Shown here: positions 35,200 to 47,180 of the stretch, piece after piece
How positions within the stretch are numbered: the stretch's first letter is position 1
Layout of the letters: each line of letters opens with the position of its first letter
Assembly (NCBI RefSeq): GCF_007565055.1
Contig: NC_044554.1
Location: forward strand, 57,817,676-57,881,675
Origin: Rhinopithecus roxellana
Taxonomy: Eukaryota > Chordata > Mammalia > Primates > Cercopithecidae
DNA length: 64,000 bases
Direction: 5' to 3'
Notes under the pieces: generated by a model
Told to the model about the DNA's origin: nothing
Seen by the model: the letters and a program-made list of their open reading frames with translations, nothing else
Database searches by the model: none
Made by a program: the position numbers and the translations under genes

Positions 35200-35884
35200 G
35201 ACATCCTGTGCTCAAGAAGCCTTTTAGGGACACCTAATATGCCCTTACGCCCCCAGAGAAGGCAGCATTTTAACCCAGTATAGATGGATGAATATTTTAT
35301 TGATTTATTTATTAAACATACAGTTATTGAGTACACAACAGCCAGAGTGCCAAGAATGAAAAGACATGTTCCTGACTACTTAGGAAATCACAAACTCGAA
35401 GGGGAGACTGACATGAATATTTCTTAAAGCTTTCAATTGTGAAATATAAGACATAATAAAAACTACATAAAGCCAAGATGTGCAGAGTGTTGTAGTAACA
35501 TGTGGAGGGAGGGATTAGTTCGGTGTGAAGAGTCGGGGCCAACTTCACAGGGGAAGGAACATGGAAGCTGGAATATAAAGGATGAGCAGGGTTTACAAGG
35601 TGAAGCCCAGAGATTTGGGGTGGGGTTGGCAGAGGGGATGGAGAGGATATGGCATTCCCAGCCGGAAGTGACAGGTGCAAAGACAGTGAGAAAGGCATGA
35701 AAGTGCTTACCAGGTAGTGGTGTGATTGGGCTATTGTTGGAGGAGTAGCAAGAGATACTGAAAAGATAGATTTAAGCCAGACTTTTAAAGGTCTTGACTG
35801 TCATGCTAAGGAAAGTATGTTTCATATTGTGGTTGACATGGAAGACTAGGCCTTCTGGTATCTTAGAAAGTTACCTTGGATTGT
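35200..35884. repeat. old unassigned interspersed repeat upstream of duplication copy 1
   Basis: The plus-strand text (AAAGGTCTTGACTGTCATGC, GGAAGTGACAGGTGCAAAGA) has the style of a very old mammalian interspersed repeat that I cannot name. No gene is supported; the 124-codon minus frame at 35324-35698 is probably chance. Confidence 0.4.
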
Positions 35885-36175
35885 ACCGTGGTTTCAGGGG
35901 AGCTAAGAGAGGAGTGTTATGGTCAATTATGTCAAATGCCATGGAGGCCAAGTAGGACAAAGACTGTAAACAGTTCATAGAGTTGGAAATTTGGAGGTCA
36001 CTGATCACCTTTTCCAGGGGGAAGGCAGAAATATGATTATAGCAGATCAAGAAATGAATGGATGGTCTCACTTTTATGTGGCATCTAAAAATGTTGAGCT
36101 TCTAGGAGTAGAGAGTAGAATCGTTGTTACCAAAGGCTGGTGAGGTGGAGTGGACAGGAAGAGGGAAGACAGCAA
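35885..36175. repeat. local duplication, copy 1 (offset 1234 bp)
   Basis: Aligns without net gaps to 37119-37409 at a constant offset of 1234 bp. In the 130 bases 35931-36060 I count about 18 differences (roughly 86% identity). The copy joins an old repeat to an L1 3'-type segment (AATGGATGGTCTCAC...) at the same junction as copy 2. Confidence 0.85.
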
Positions 36176-36214
36176 AAATGACTGGCGGAGAAAAAAAAAA
36201 CAGTAAACACTAAA

Positions 36215-36282
36215 CAATAGTGTGTGTGTATGTGTGTGTGAGTTTGGATTAGTGTAATATTAACACGCACACACACACACGA
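36215..36282. repeat. (TG)n / (CA)n simple repeats
   Basis: A TGTGTGTGTATGTGTGTGTG run and a separate CGCACACACACACAC run within 70 bp, on opposite phases. Confidence 0.85.
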
Positions 36283-36300
36283 AGTAATGAAACCAGTTTA

Positions 36301-36605
36301 AAAGCTATTGAGAAAAAGCCAGACACAAAAGGACGAATATTGTGTGATTCCACTAATATGAGGTACCAAGAGTAGTCAAACTCCTAGAGGAAGAATAGTG
36401 GTTACCAGGAGCTGGAGGGAGGGGAAAGGGGAGTTACTATTTCGTGGGTACAGAGTTCCAGTTTGGGGTGATAGAAAAGTTCTGGAAGTGGATAGTCCTG
36501 ATATTCAGGCAACAATGTGAATATACTCAACGTCACTGAATTGTACACTCAAAAAGGGTCCAGATAGTAAATTTTATGTTGTATCTATTTTACCACAATA
36601 AAACA
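36301..36605 (+). repeat. old L1 3' end (L1ME-like), plus strand
   Basis: AAAAGCCAGACACAAAAGGA...GTGTGATTCCACTAATATGA...GTTACCAGGAGCTGGAGG...ATTGTACACTCAAAAAGGGT...CCACAATAAAACAAC follows the order of old L1 3' UTRs. Confidence 0.7.
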
Positions 36606-37118
36606 ACAAAGCTACTGCAGTAGTCCTGGTAAGAAAGTGTACCTGAATCTGAATTATGACCATGAGGACAGAGAGGAAAAGAGTAATTTAATTTTTTTCT
36701 TTTTTTCCCCAAGAGGAGTAACTTAAATTTTAAGAGACATTTCTGATCCATAATTAACAGGACTTACATCTGTATGAGAAGGTAGAGGAAGAGAAAGTGA
36801 TGGAGATGACTGAGGTCTTTGACTTGGACAACTACCTGCATGTTGGTTTAAGAGAGAGAATGATGAGTTTGAGTTTGTGTGGTCTAATATGCAGTGAAAA
36901 TATACATGTATGTATACACAAGCGTGTGCGCGCACACACACACACACAACTAGAGCTCAGGAAAAAGGACAGAGAGATAAAAATTTAGGAGTTGTCAACA
37001 TGTGGCTAGTATGGAACTGAGATCACTTAGGGAGGAAAAAAGGAGCCATAAGTGGGATCTTGGAAAACATCAACTGGTGAGACTGAGAAGGAACAGAGGA
37101 AAAGGAGGGACCGGGAAA
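36606..37118. repeat. old unassigned repeat with (CA)n
   Basis: CTACTGCAGTAGTCCTGGTA and AGGAGTTGTCAACATGTGGC...GAGATCACTTAGGGAGG match the style of the same old repeat that leads into each duplication copy. A short CA array lies at about 36930-36949. Confidence 0.45.
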
Positions 37119-37409
37119 AAAATGGTTGCATGGAAGCTATGAGAGAAATGTCATGGTTAACTGTGTCAAATGCACTGGAGGCCAAATGGGACAAAGACTG
37201 GAAGCAATTCATAGATTTGGAAATTTGGAGGTCACTGATCACTTTTTCCAGAGGGAAGGTAGAAGAGTGATTATAGTGGATTAAAAAATGAATGGATGAT
37301 CTCACTTCTTTGTGGAATCTTAAAATGTTGTGCTTTTAAGGGTAGAGAGTAGAGTGGTAGTTATCAGAGGCTGGCCAGGTGGAGTGGATGGGAATAGGAG
37401 AGACGTTGA
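37119..37409. repeat. local duplication, copy 2 (offset 1234 bp)
   Basis: Partner of 35885-36175; the anchors GTCAAATGC (35931/37165), AAATGAATG (36052/37286) and GGCTGG (36135/37369) all give the same 1234-bp offset. Beyond about 37409 the copies diverge. Confidence 0.85.
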
Positions 37410-37675
37410 TCAAAGGGGACAAAGTTTCAGTTAGACAGGAGGAATGTTTTAGTGGTCTATTGCACAGCACAGTGACTATTGTTAATAATAATGTATTGTA
37501 TATTTCAAAATTGCTATAGCAGACTATTCTAAACATTCTTACACCAAGAAATGAGAAGTATGTAAGGTGATAGATATTTAATTAGCTTGATTTAATGATT
37601 TCACAGTGTATAAATATGTACTCCATAAATATATACAATTATTATTTGCTAAATAAAAATTAAAACTGATTTTTT
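37286..37675 (+). repeat. old L1 3' end (L1MA/MB-like), plus strand
   Basis: GATCTCACTTCTTTGTGGAA...GAGGCTGGCCAGGTGGAG...GTCTATTGCACAGCACAGTG...ATATATACAATTATTATTTG is the typical L1 3' UTR run. Its first 120 bp are shared with duplication copy 1. Confidence 0.75.
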
Positions 37676-38110
37676 TTTAAAAAAAGAGAATGGGATACAA
37701 CAATGAAAAGAAATGAGCGATGGCTATGCAACAATATGGACTAGTCTCACAGCATACTGCTGGGGAAAAAAAGAAGCAAGATGCAAAAGAACATACAGAA
37801 TCTTATTCCATACCTGTAAATATTTAATTTTAAAAACCTGTAAAAGAAAACTACATAAGTGATATTAAGAAAGAGAAGAGTGAGCGCAGTATTATTAAAA
37901 AGTGAGAAAGTTGCTTACTTCTAGAAGAAGGTGGGGGTTATGATCAGGGAAGCCATGGGGCAGGGATTCCAAAATATTGTGTATGTTGATACTTCTTGAC
38001 CTATATGACTACAAGAGTGCTTACTTTAAAATTATCCATGATATGTGTATGAACAAATTTGATGTGTGCATCTTTCTCTATGTAGATTATACTTCACAAA
38101 AAATATAACC
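37676..38110 (+). repeat. old L1 3' region (L1M-type), plus strand (tentative)
   Basis: ATGGGATACAACAATGAAAA...ATGGACTAGTCTCACAGCA...GGGATTCCAAAATATTGTG...ATGTAGATTATACTTCAC resembles the tail of an old L1. Strong divergence. Confidence 0.55.
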
Positions 38111-38628
38111 AAGTCAACAATCTTATATCTGCTTCTGAAAGCAAATTTTCAGAAAAAATTTCAGAGAGCAAATTTTCAAGCAGCAAACAAAGCTTTAGTT
38201 TGGGGTGCTGCTTTAATGTAATTACATCATCGCCTTTGACCAAATCTTCCTGAAGAAGAAGACATCCTTTTCTTTAGTCAGTTTCTGTTAATGAGGAAGG
38301 CAAGCTTAATAACTTTGTGGCAACATCACTCTTGCTAGCACACTTTACTGGCAAGGTGAGCATCAATTTCCTATTGGAACTGTGTAGTATGGTGAGCAGA
38401 GAAAAAAAATAGCATCTAAAAGTGCTGAGAAATCAGTTTCCACACTCTAATGTTAAAATTTGAATACTGTACATTCTTAACTCTTCATGTTGAACTAGTT
38501 TTAGTATTTTGGAAAGTTTCAAAAGCAGTACAGAGAATTCCCACATACCCTTCACTCAACTTCTCCTAATGCTAACATCTTATGGAACTACAGGACAGTG
38601 ACCAAAACCAGGAAATTACCAATAGTGC

Positions 38629-38632
<4 letters not shown>
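38111..38632. other. intergenic, short direct repeats
   Basis: GAGCAAATTTTCA-type units recur at about 38137-38180 (AGCAAATTTTCAG, then AGCAAATTTTCAAG). About 38510-38600 resembles an old L1 3' block (CAGTACAGAGAATTCCCACA). No gene. Confidence 0.45.

Positions 38633-38663
<31 letters not shown>
38633..38663. repeat. (AC)n microsatellite
   Basis: About 15 pure AC units. Confidence 0.93.
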
Positions 38664-38665
<2 letters not shown>

Positions 38666-39230
38666 TTAGTAATAAAATTACTGAGAACCTTTTAATGTAG
38701 TTGGCAGTCATTTGGATTTTCTTTTCATGAGGTCTGCTTGGATTCTTGGCCAATTTTTCTCTTGGGTTGTCTAATTTTTTTTTCAAATTGAATTTGTGCT
38801 TTTCTGGTCATCCTCATTCAAGAACTGTTGTTGGGATATTTATGTATCAATTCATTTAGGGTGACAATAATAAACCCATACATGTTAGCACAGTTAATGT
38901 ATTTTATGAGAAATACCTATATTTTCAGAAACAAGGATCATTGTAGAGGGTGGCACTATTTTGCATTTTTGCGAGTTTCTTTAATGTCTGGCTTGGTGAA
39001 GGATAGCTAAATTCTCCTACCTGCTTCCTCATTCAATTTGTTGGGGTATTTTTTTTTTTTTTTTTTTTTTTGGCTTTTATTCAGTGGTGTTGGCGTACCA
39101 GAGTTTATTCAGCCATTTTCCAACTGGTAGGCATTTAATTTTTTCTAGTTTTATGATTTTTGTGTTGTTTTTGCTACCACGAATAATGCTGCAATAAACA
39201 TCCTTGCATGTTTTTTTTTTTTTTAAATGA
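38664..39230 (-). repeat. old L1 fragments, minus strand (tentative)
   Basis: About 39060-39215 (AGCCATTTTCCAACTGGTAG...GAATAATGCTGCAATAAACA) is the reverse complement of an L1 ORF2 end/3' region of old type. Poly-T runs occur at 39050-39071 and 39211-39224. Confidence 0.5.
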
Positions 39231-39739
39231 ATGGGAAGTGAAGAAATGGAGGTAGTCGGTGGAGACTAACATTTTAAAAAATATGTGATTCTTCATCTCC
39301 TTTGCAAATAACACTAAAAGTTTTATTATTAACCCTCATCCTTCATCTCTTTATGTGTTCACTCTTAATTTCCTTTAAAGTACACTCTTACTTGTTTGAC
39401 TATTAGTTGTTACTATCTTCAGCAAAACCTCCTCTCTCTGTTACACCCTCCACCCCTCTTCTCCGGTCTAAATGTGAGGCTCTTCAACTAAAGAGATAGG
39501 AAACCACTCGATCAAATATTCTCTTATAATTCCAAATGGTCCTGTAAAGATAGCTCACTCTTCAGTGGACAGCTCCCTTCGTGTCCTTAGAGAATCCCCT
39601 CAGTGATGTCCATGATACCCTCCTCTTTGTAGATGAGGATGGTTTTCTTGACCAGCCATCAGGACTTACACATTACCAGTGGTTGGGATACGCACGGTTG
39701 ACATGTGACACACTTGATGTTAGGAAACCTGGAGCCCAC
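39231..39739. other. intergenic, no recognised element
   Basis: Unassigned sequence; the frame at 39581-39775 has no domain or splice context. Confidence 0.45.
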
Positions 39740-39860
39740 TTCTGTGGGATCTCTAACCACCTGTGTGAACACTGAATACCTATGTCACTTTGCTTTCTGG
39801 GCCAGTTTCCTCATCTATAAAACGAAGCATTTGGAGTAAGTAATTTTGAAAATTCTTCCC
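39740..39860 (+). repeat. MIR relic, plus strand
   Basis: ACCTGTGTGAACACTGAATA...GGCCAGTTTCCTCATCTATAA...AAGCATTTGGAGTAAG: the middle of MIR. Confidence 0.6.
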
Positions 39861-41603
39861 TGTTCATTCTTACTTCAGTACCTTGCAACTGTGGCATCCA
39901 TTTGCCAGATGATTGGCCAGGGCCACGGCTGTCGTGTATGACTGGGAATGTGGCAAAACTAGCTGGTCCATACTGAAACTTGGCTTACAATTCACTCATG
40001 GAGAGCGCTACTCAGTCCTTTTCGCTGGGGTGCGGGTGGAGGGCTCCAAGGCCTCAAGGCTTATCCCAATCAATGAAGCCCTTCTCCCAGGCTGGCTTCT
40101 TAGGGCCATGGTGTTGGTTGATGGATTAGTTAAGGGCAGAAGCTGATCTGGAAACCCTGGGAGGGAGGAGGTGGGAGAAAGGTATGGGGCCAAAGAGCCC
40201 TAAAAAAGTGACATGAGATTCTCCTGGCTGCCTCACACAGACAGCGTCCCTTTTCCTGTTCCACGATGGTGCCCACATTCAAGTCACGCATGAGGACAGG
40301 CTGGCTGAATGACAGTGGGCTCCTAGTACAAGCCCCTTAAAATAGCAGAGGTAGGGCTCCACTCCAAAACAGTGACAGTATCAGCAAGTTAATTAAGAGA
40401 TCTGCCAGGGACGATGCGAAATCTGGCATGTGGCCCATTCAGATCAGCACTGCTCAAGATGAACTGAGCGGGTGTTTGTTTGTCAGGCTGAGCTAAGTCA
40501 GGCTGAGAGAACAGCTCCCCGGAGAAGGTTTCATGTCAGATATTCAGAAAACTTCACTTCTCGCCGGTACATATGCTCTCAGATCAGATGACATTTTGAT
40601 GGAAAACTGTGTAGGATTTCCATTTAAGTATCCAATATCACAGCCGGTTTGCATCATGCCTTTTGATTTTCTTTTAATGTAGCCTATCTAAATTTCATGA
40701 TGTTTCATTTGGAAACTGGTCCTTGTAGGAGGATACTGCCCATCGTTAGGCTTTAGATGAAGTAAGGAAAGTGCAGTTGCCTTCTCAGTGCACTGACGGT
40801 AGAAGAAAGGGAAGGACGTGTAGGGCAGGGGTCAGGGAGTTGAGCAAGTGGTTGGGAAAAGGTGAAAAGTGAGGAGGAAAAAGAAATGGGGGGGAAGTGG
40901 GCCTGCTCCTTCATGGGATGTAGATCCCTGGCCTGCGTGTGAATGCTGGTCTCTGGGCCAGGGGCTGTCGGAGGAGGTGTAGTTCTCCCCCAAATCCAGC
41001 CACTTTTTCCCTATGGGCTGCAGTCCTGCATGTCCAGCTGCTGGCTGGCTATTTCCACTCAATGTCCACCATCCTTTCACACCCAATATGCATGAAACCT
41101 TCCATTTCCCCCAACACACTCTGCCTCTCTGCCCTGTTTCTAGGCTGCCTTGGTCAGTACTGGCAAGGTGTGGAAGGGTGGTGCGGGCAAGCCATGGCCG
41201 GGGAGTGACCCTGGGCTCTAGTGTCCATCTTACACTGAGCTGGGCCTCTCTGGGAAGACTCCAGACCTTTTCGGGTTGGGAAACAAAAGTGGAGCATTAC
41301 CATTACCTGTGTGAGCTGCCTGGCAGTTCTGCCTGCGCACCTGAGAGCATGATATCGGACACATGCAAAGTTATCAAGACTTCCATTTGGATTGGTCATG
41401 ACAGAAAACTCTGTTCACAAATGCCCACCTTAAAAGTTTTAAAAAATTTTTAATTTTTTTCAGCACATGCCCACTGTAGCCAAACACTCTGTACCTCCTG
41501 CCTCCATGAGCTGACAAATACAAACTTTCTTCTATCGTTGCTACTGGTTACTTTTATCTGGGTTATTATAATTTAGTAGCTGTGCACATTATCCATATAT
41601 ATT
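39861..41603. other. low-repeat intergenic block
   Basis: GC-richer sequence with no clear SINE/LINE/LTR. About 40380-40760 (for example ATCACAGCCGGTTTGCATCA, CTTTTAATGTAGCCTATC) looks like unique sequence. Several overlapping frames (40832-41453, both strands) are mutually shadowing and lack domains. Confidence 0.45.
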
Positions 41604-41744
41604 AGAGATAGGGTCTCACTCCAGGCTGGAGTGCAGCCGCACGATCGTAGCTCACTGAAGCCTCAGACTCCTGGGCTCAAGCAGTCCTTCCACTTCTGCC
41701 TCTCAAGTTGTTGGGATTACAGGCATGAGCCACTGTATCTGGCT
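41604..41744 (-). repeat. single Alu monomer (FLAM/FRAM-like), minus strand
   Basis: About 141 bp: GAGATAGGGTCTCACTCCAG...GATCGTAGCTCACTGAAGCC...GTTGGGATTACAGGCATGAG...ATCTGGCT. Only one monomer, without the second arm, so a fossil monomer or an old truncated Alu. Confidence 0.8.
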
Positions 41745-44700
41745 CTTCCAATATTTTCCTATTGCTCCTCTGGACCCATCTTCCACCCTTCTCCATCCTA
41801 TGCTCTGCCCTGGGAGGCCAACCTATCTGGGCTGCACCAACAGGTTCCTATGCTGTCTGGCTTTGGTTGAGTTTGGCCAATGGGGAACACAAGTCAAATA
41901 TTAGAGGAAGGAAGGAGAGTGAGGCCATGATCTTTAGTCTCTTGGATCCCTACCTGGGAGACAACCGGATCCCCCTCAGCCAAAGGTCACACATTCTCAA
42001 GTTATCTTCCTCAATGTGACTCTCTCTTCTTAGGGGCCAGTCCTTCTTCTCTCCTTTGCCCTTGGATCTAAGGGTGGTAACAGTGCCTTCACTGTTACTA
42101 GCCCTGGGGTACTGGATATCCAATATAGTTCTCCCATATTCTACCTCCACCTTTGTAAATGATCTGATTTGGTTGTTGGGAGTCTGAGTGGTGGAGCGTT
42201 GCACAATAGGGGCAAGAGGAGAACTTGGGAGGGGACTTGGAGGTACTGTTTCCGAGGCTTGTAGTCCTGCCTGCTAACCACCTGTTAGTAGCGGAGTGAG
42301 TAGCTGTGCTGCCCTACCAGGATCATCCTTAGGCCTTGCAAGAGGGGCCCACTCTGGCCCTTCTCTGGGTATGCCCTCTCCATGGGGCAAGGAATCTGGG
42401 GCCAAAGGAACATGCCAACCTGGACCACCCTGTACAGACCACACTCTCATTCTAAGATTCTGCCACTTGCAGACCCTGTGCAGGCCTCTTTCCCAGGTGT
42501 GCATTCCTAGGCCCCACCGAAGAGTAACCAAGCGAAGGTGTTGGGGAGTGGAGACATGGAAGAGCTCAGATGTTAGGACAGGGGTGTTCATTTGCACACA
42601 CCCAAGGACTGTTGTGGTGTGGGATGGAGCAGGGGGTGGGCTGTAAGCTGAGGTCTGTTCTCCCTGTGCCACCCCATTTGAACACAGAATTCGAGGAGTA
42701 TGCATTTCAAATACAAGTCAGCTACCAGGTTGTTATGAAGGTGTATTCATCAAGGTTGGGCGATGCAGCATATTCATTTCACAGTGAGCTGGCCTTGTAA
42801 CTTTTCAGTCCGTAGACACAGTGTGTAGTATGTAAGCCTTCATTTGGATCTGTGCCTCAGGCCTGCAAACAGCATGGGTGGGGGTCTTCAGAGGAGTCCT
42901 GATTGCTCCTGTTCTATGGCAGGCAGCCTGGCCCCTTTCTAAAAGATTTCCTCATTAACCCTTGCAGCGAACTCAGCCTTCTTATGAGGTTCTCTTCCTT
43001 AAGTCCAGCTCCATTAGGAAACAGATATGGTGACTTAGGAAGACTTTCTGACAGTGAAGTGAAGGCCATTATGGGGACCGAGCTTGTGATCAGAATCCCA
43101 GTCAGGTGGCTTGTACTTTCTAGCTCGAACAAGAAAAGGCAAGGATTGGGCCCCTTGGAGGAAGAAGACAGAACGGATGGCCATGAGTGACAGTTCTCCT
43201 CTCTTGCCACAGAATCTGGAGGGGATGCCTCCTGCGGAGGGCAGTGTGCCCCAAGTCACCTCTGCTGTACTCGGAGGCCCATAGCAGGAGTCCAGGCATG
43301 TGAGCATCTTGCCCCAGCTCCAGGGATTCCAGCCATGCCAGGGAAGCTCGGTGGGTGGCAGGCGGCTGCTGGGGGAGGCTAGTGCGCCGGAGCAGATCCT
43401 TGGCTTCTGGAGAAGGTGGACGCATGTCGAAGCTACTGATAGGGCCCCTGGTGCAGGCACTTTTGGAGATGACCCTGGTCTGCCCATTGGCTCGAGGAGG
43501 CTACCCCAGACTGCTGCAAAAAAGGAGAGAAGAAGGAAGGAAACGAGAGGGAGCCTGGATGTGAACAGGTTAGAGCTGTGGCTGGGCTGGATGGGGTTGT
43601 CCCGGTTTGCACCGAACCTGCTGTCTTGCTCTTTAGACATGGATGCTCCTCCTGACTCCTAGGAGAGCGTGGGTCTCTTTTTCTAGTATTCTGTGGCTGA
43701 GGGGATGGGCATTTTATCTTGTGACAAGCCCCTCCACTGTTTTCTTCCTGCTTCCCCTAATGTATAGATGACAAGTGCCAACAAGGGCAGAGTCCTGCTC
43801 CCTGCTGGAGCCATTTTCCAGCCACATTTCTCCTGCCTCCAATCACCATCACCAGGAAGCTGCCTATCTAACTGCAGGCCTTGACCAGCCATTGGAATGA
43901 GGTCTGCATTGTCTTGCTGTGTTCAAGGCAAATGAAGTCCAGGTAACCAGTTCCTGGGCAAAAAAGGAGAGAAAAAGAAGGGGAGGTGGTACCTGCTTCT
44001 GGTGACACATGCTCAAGGCCCAGATGTGTCCACCCTCCCCCCGGCACCATGAACTTGGCTGGAGAGGGGAGCCAGCGAGGACACCCAGGCAGGGCCTGAT
44101 GGGAAGGCAGGGAGATGCTCCAGGGAGCAAAGCCCTCCCTGCAGGGAAGGCTGGGTGTGTGTTAGGGCTCCGGCACCTGGAAGGGAGACGCTTCATGGAG
44201 ACCTGGAGGGAGCTGGCAAGAGTGTGGCCAGAAGAAACTTGAGCGTGGTCCTGAACCCAGTGTCTGGGCCACACCCAGCACCCTCAGCTCAGTGTGCTTC
44301 TGGTCTGAAGCCACCATTCAAAAGTAGGGGCTCAGTTTCTGCACGACCCATACTGCCACCTCGCCTGCTCATGCTTCTGGGGCCCTGGGAGTCAGGCTGA
44401 AAGCCTGGCTGTCAGCCGGTGAGGGTGACGAAATAAATGGCACTGTGGGGGCAGGGAGATGACTCTAGGACCCCTGCACATCCTTCTCCCTGGGTCCTAA
44501 GTGCCTCTAGGTGCCAGGCTCTTCCTCTAGGTGGGGCTGCTTCCCTGGGTGGTACCTGGGGGCCAGAGGGTCAGGCCTGGTCCTGGAAGGGGCACTTTGA
44601 TAGCCACGATGGCTGCGTGGGCTTCCCACTACACAGCCTGTGCTTCGGGGCCCCTGAGCCTCTGAGAGTGAACTTCAGTGTGTGAGGGCACCTCTCCTTC

Positions 44701-44784
44701 ACCACCAGCTGGCAGATGTGGGGACAGCAATGAAGAGGTTGCCCAGCTCCCACCTATTTACTTGAAAAATCACAAGATCTATAC
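41745..44784. other. GC-richer low-repeat intergenic block
   Basis: Three kilobases without a recognisable interspersed repeat. Many overlapping open frames on both strands reflect base composition. The longest (43035-43640, minus, 201 codons) starts with a hydrophobic run (LPLVSFLLLSFFAAVWG) but has no family match that I recognise and no clear promoter or poly-A context. I do not call a gene. Confidence 0.45.
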
Positions 44785-45666
44785 ATTTAGAAGAGGAGAC
44801 TTTATTTTTTGTAAAGGCTTACAGCCTGCAAAGTGCCCATCCCACAGCTGGGAAGCGTAGCCCCTAGCGGAGGCCAGAGACAGGCCCTTAGGAGGAGGAG
44901 GAGTTGGGGCAGGGCTTTATGCCGAATGGGTCGGCTAAATGTACGTATTCAACAGGTTACAGGAGGAAATATGAATATTCATGAAGGTGGTCCTGACGCA
45001 CATGGATTAAACATGCATGTAACATGCGACCCATGTTCACCTTGGGGTGGAGACTTAACATTTAAATGCGCTACAGTTAGGCTCTAAACGTCAAAAGGTA
45101 AGCAGAGACACAAAGGCACTCAAGTGTGCAGCCTCTGTAAACTGGCCAGAACCAGTCCATGGTCAGTGGCCTTCTTATTCAGGAGAGTTACTGCAATCAG
45201 CCTCTTGTCCAATGAAAGCTGTGGTTATGGCTGGTAGAACAGAAGGTTAGTCCATGCCTGTGAGCTGCAAGTGTTGTAATAGTTTCCGTATTGCTTATCT
45301 TGAGACCACTGCTTGTTTAGTGGCTGGAGAAAAGGAAGACCCTTGTGGCAGTTGGACATAGTTTATTCTTTTAGTGTAGGGGTGCACAACTTAACTCTCC
45401 TCTGGCATGGTCCTAGGTCCTGTTGATAATTTGGTATCTTATTGCCACAAAGAGTCTGTTCTGTCAGGCTTATGACTTCTGTTGTAGCATTAATGCTGGT
45501 CAGTCATTGTGTCTAAACTGCAAAAGGGAGGCGGGTGTAAGGTGTGTCTGATTTCAATTCCATGATAGCCAGGAATTTAGTTTTTCAGGATTCTCTGGGC
45601 CCCCCTTGGCCAAGAGGGGATCCATTCAGCCAGTTGGGGGGCTTAGGATTTTATTTTTAGTTTACA
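44785..45666 (-). repeat. solitary class I ERV LTR-like element, minus strand (tentative)
   Basis: Read on the minus strand it begins TGTAAACTAAAAATAAAATC at 45666 and continues CTAAGCCCCCCAACTGGC. It has a candidate poly-A signal (AATAAAGTCTCC near 44790) at the far end, as in an LTR U3-R layout. I recall this text from dispersed LTRs but cannot give the family name. No internal retroviral region is attached. Confidence 0.5.
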
Positions 45667-46329
45667 CACCTCTCCTGTGTCTATTCTCCCCAGGGTCAGA
45701 TCAGGGCCCTGCGTGACACAGATCCGCCCTGCCAGTCTTGATGCACTGGTCTGGCTCATGTGGCTTCTGTGGTCCTGTCTGGAGGGAGCCCAGCCAGGGG
45801 CTGTGCTGCCAAAGCAAGGCATAGAAGGAAGGCTGGTCCTGGCCCCCAAGGGCCCCATCCCCACTGCTTAGTGCCCTTTTGCCTGGTCCTGGCTTCCTCT
45901 TTCTGCTCAAGGATCTCACTCAACAGTTCTTGAATCAGGTCGGACCGCAGTGACTGGAACCTTAGCCCAGGAACCCTAACAATGTGGGTCTCCCCTTCTT
46001 CCAGCTGCTGTTCCTGGACTGACCTGTGTGCCCTTGAGGCAGCTACCTTGAGGCTATTCTTAAGACGTTATTGTCAGGGCAAGTGGCCTCGTGTCCACTC
46101 CTCATGCCGTCCTCTTCCTCTGGGCCTTCTCATCCATGCCTATGATGGCGGTGACCATGCATGCAGAGTTTACTCTCAAAGTTGACATCTCCACGTCTCT
46201 CCTGGGAGACCCTCTGCATGTACATATGCCTCCTTCACATTCTCACTTGCATGTCTCAAGTCACCCTGAACTCAACAACTGCATTTATGTTCATCCACTC
46301 CAAACCTGGGCCTCTTCCAGTTTTCTCTA
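45667..46329. other. intergenic, no recognised element
   Basis: GC-moderate sequence with short overlapping frames only. No gene supported. Confidence 0.45.
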
Positions 46330-47180
46330 ACTCAATACAAATCCCCACCTTCCATCACGTCAAAAAAACCCCAAACCCCATGTCATCCCTAATACTTCCT
46401 TCTCCCTTATTCCACCCAATGGCCAATTCATCACCAAGTTCTGTTGACTTTGCGTCTAAACATCTCCTCTTCCCATTCAGTTTTGCCCATTTTCACCTTC
46501 ACCTTCACCATCACTTTGGTCTGAGCCACCACCTTTTATCATCTAGACTCCTGCAAAGGCCTCCTCCCTGGCCTTTCTGCATTCATTCTTCCCCTTTCTA
46601 GTCTGTTCTCTACATAGCAGCCAGAGCAATCTTTTTGGAACATAAACCTGCTCATGTCACCTCCCTAATTAAAGCATATCCATGACTTTCCATTGCTCTT
46701 TAGATAAAAGACAAAACTCTTAACATGGCCAACAAGGCCTTGCATGTCTGACCCCTGCCCACTCCTCCAGCCTCAATTTACAGCCCACTCCTCCTCACTC
46801 CCTGAACTCCAGGCTTCTTTTAGTTCCTTGAGTGTTTTTGTGCCTTTGCACAAGCTGCTTCCTCTGCCTCAAACCCTCTCAACTCATCTACCTATATCAA
46901 AGCACAGTCATTATTTCTCAGAAAAGCTCTTTCTGGCTTCCTTGACTAGGTAAAAAATCTTGTAATAGTCTCACAGCACCACTTGCCTGTTCTTCATAGC
47001 ACTTATCACATCTGGAATTATGGATTGATCTGTGGTAGTATTTGATGAATGCCTGTATCTTCTCCCAGACAATAAGTTTCATGAGGGCAGGGACCTGTGG
47101 GTCTGTTTTTGCTCGCTGTGATATACCCATCACCCAGCACGATGCTCAAAACATACCAAGTGGTAGTAAGTGCTCTAGAA
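46330..47180 (+). repeat. L2 LINE 3' fragment, plus strand, about 850 bp
   Basis: The order AATTCATCACCAAGTTCTGT, ACATAGCAGCCAGAGCAATC, TGTCACCTCC, CAAAACTCTTAACATGGCCA, CCTTTGCACAAGCTGCTTCC, ATAGCACTTATCACATCTGG and GAGGGCAGGGACCTGTGG matches the L2-type 3' region. Frames inside it (46161-46601, 46744-46953) are fossil or chance. Confidence 0.75.

Noticed and set aside
41013..41453. 146-codon plus-strand frame
   Set aside because: Overlaps another frame and a minus-strand frame of similar length in GC-rich DNA; no protein family recognised.
46161..46601. 146-codon plus-strand frame rich in H, S, P
   Set aside because: Falls largely within the L2 relic and has low-complexity composition; no splice or domain evidence.
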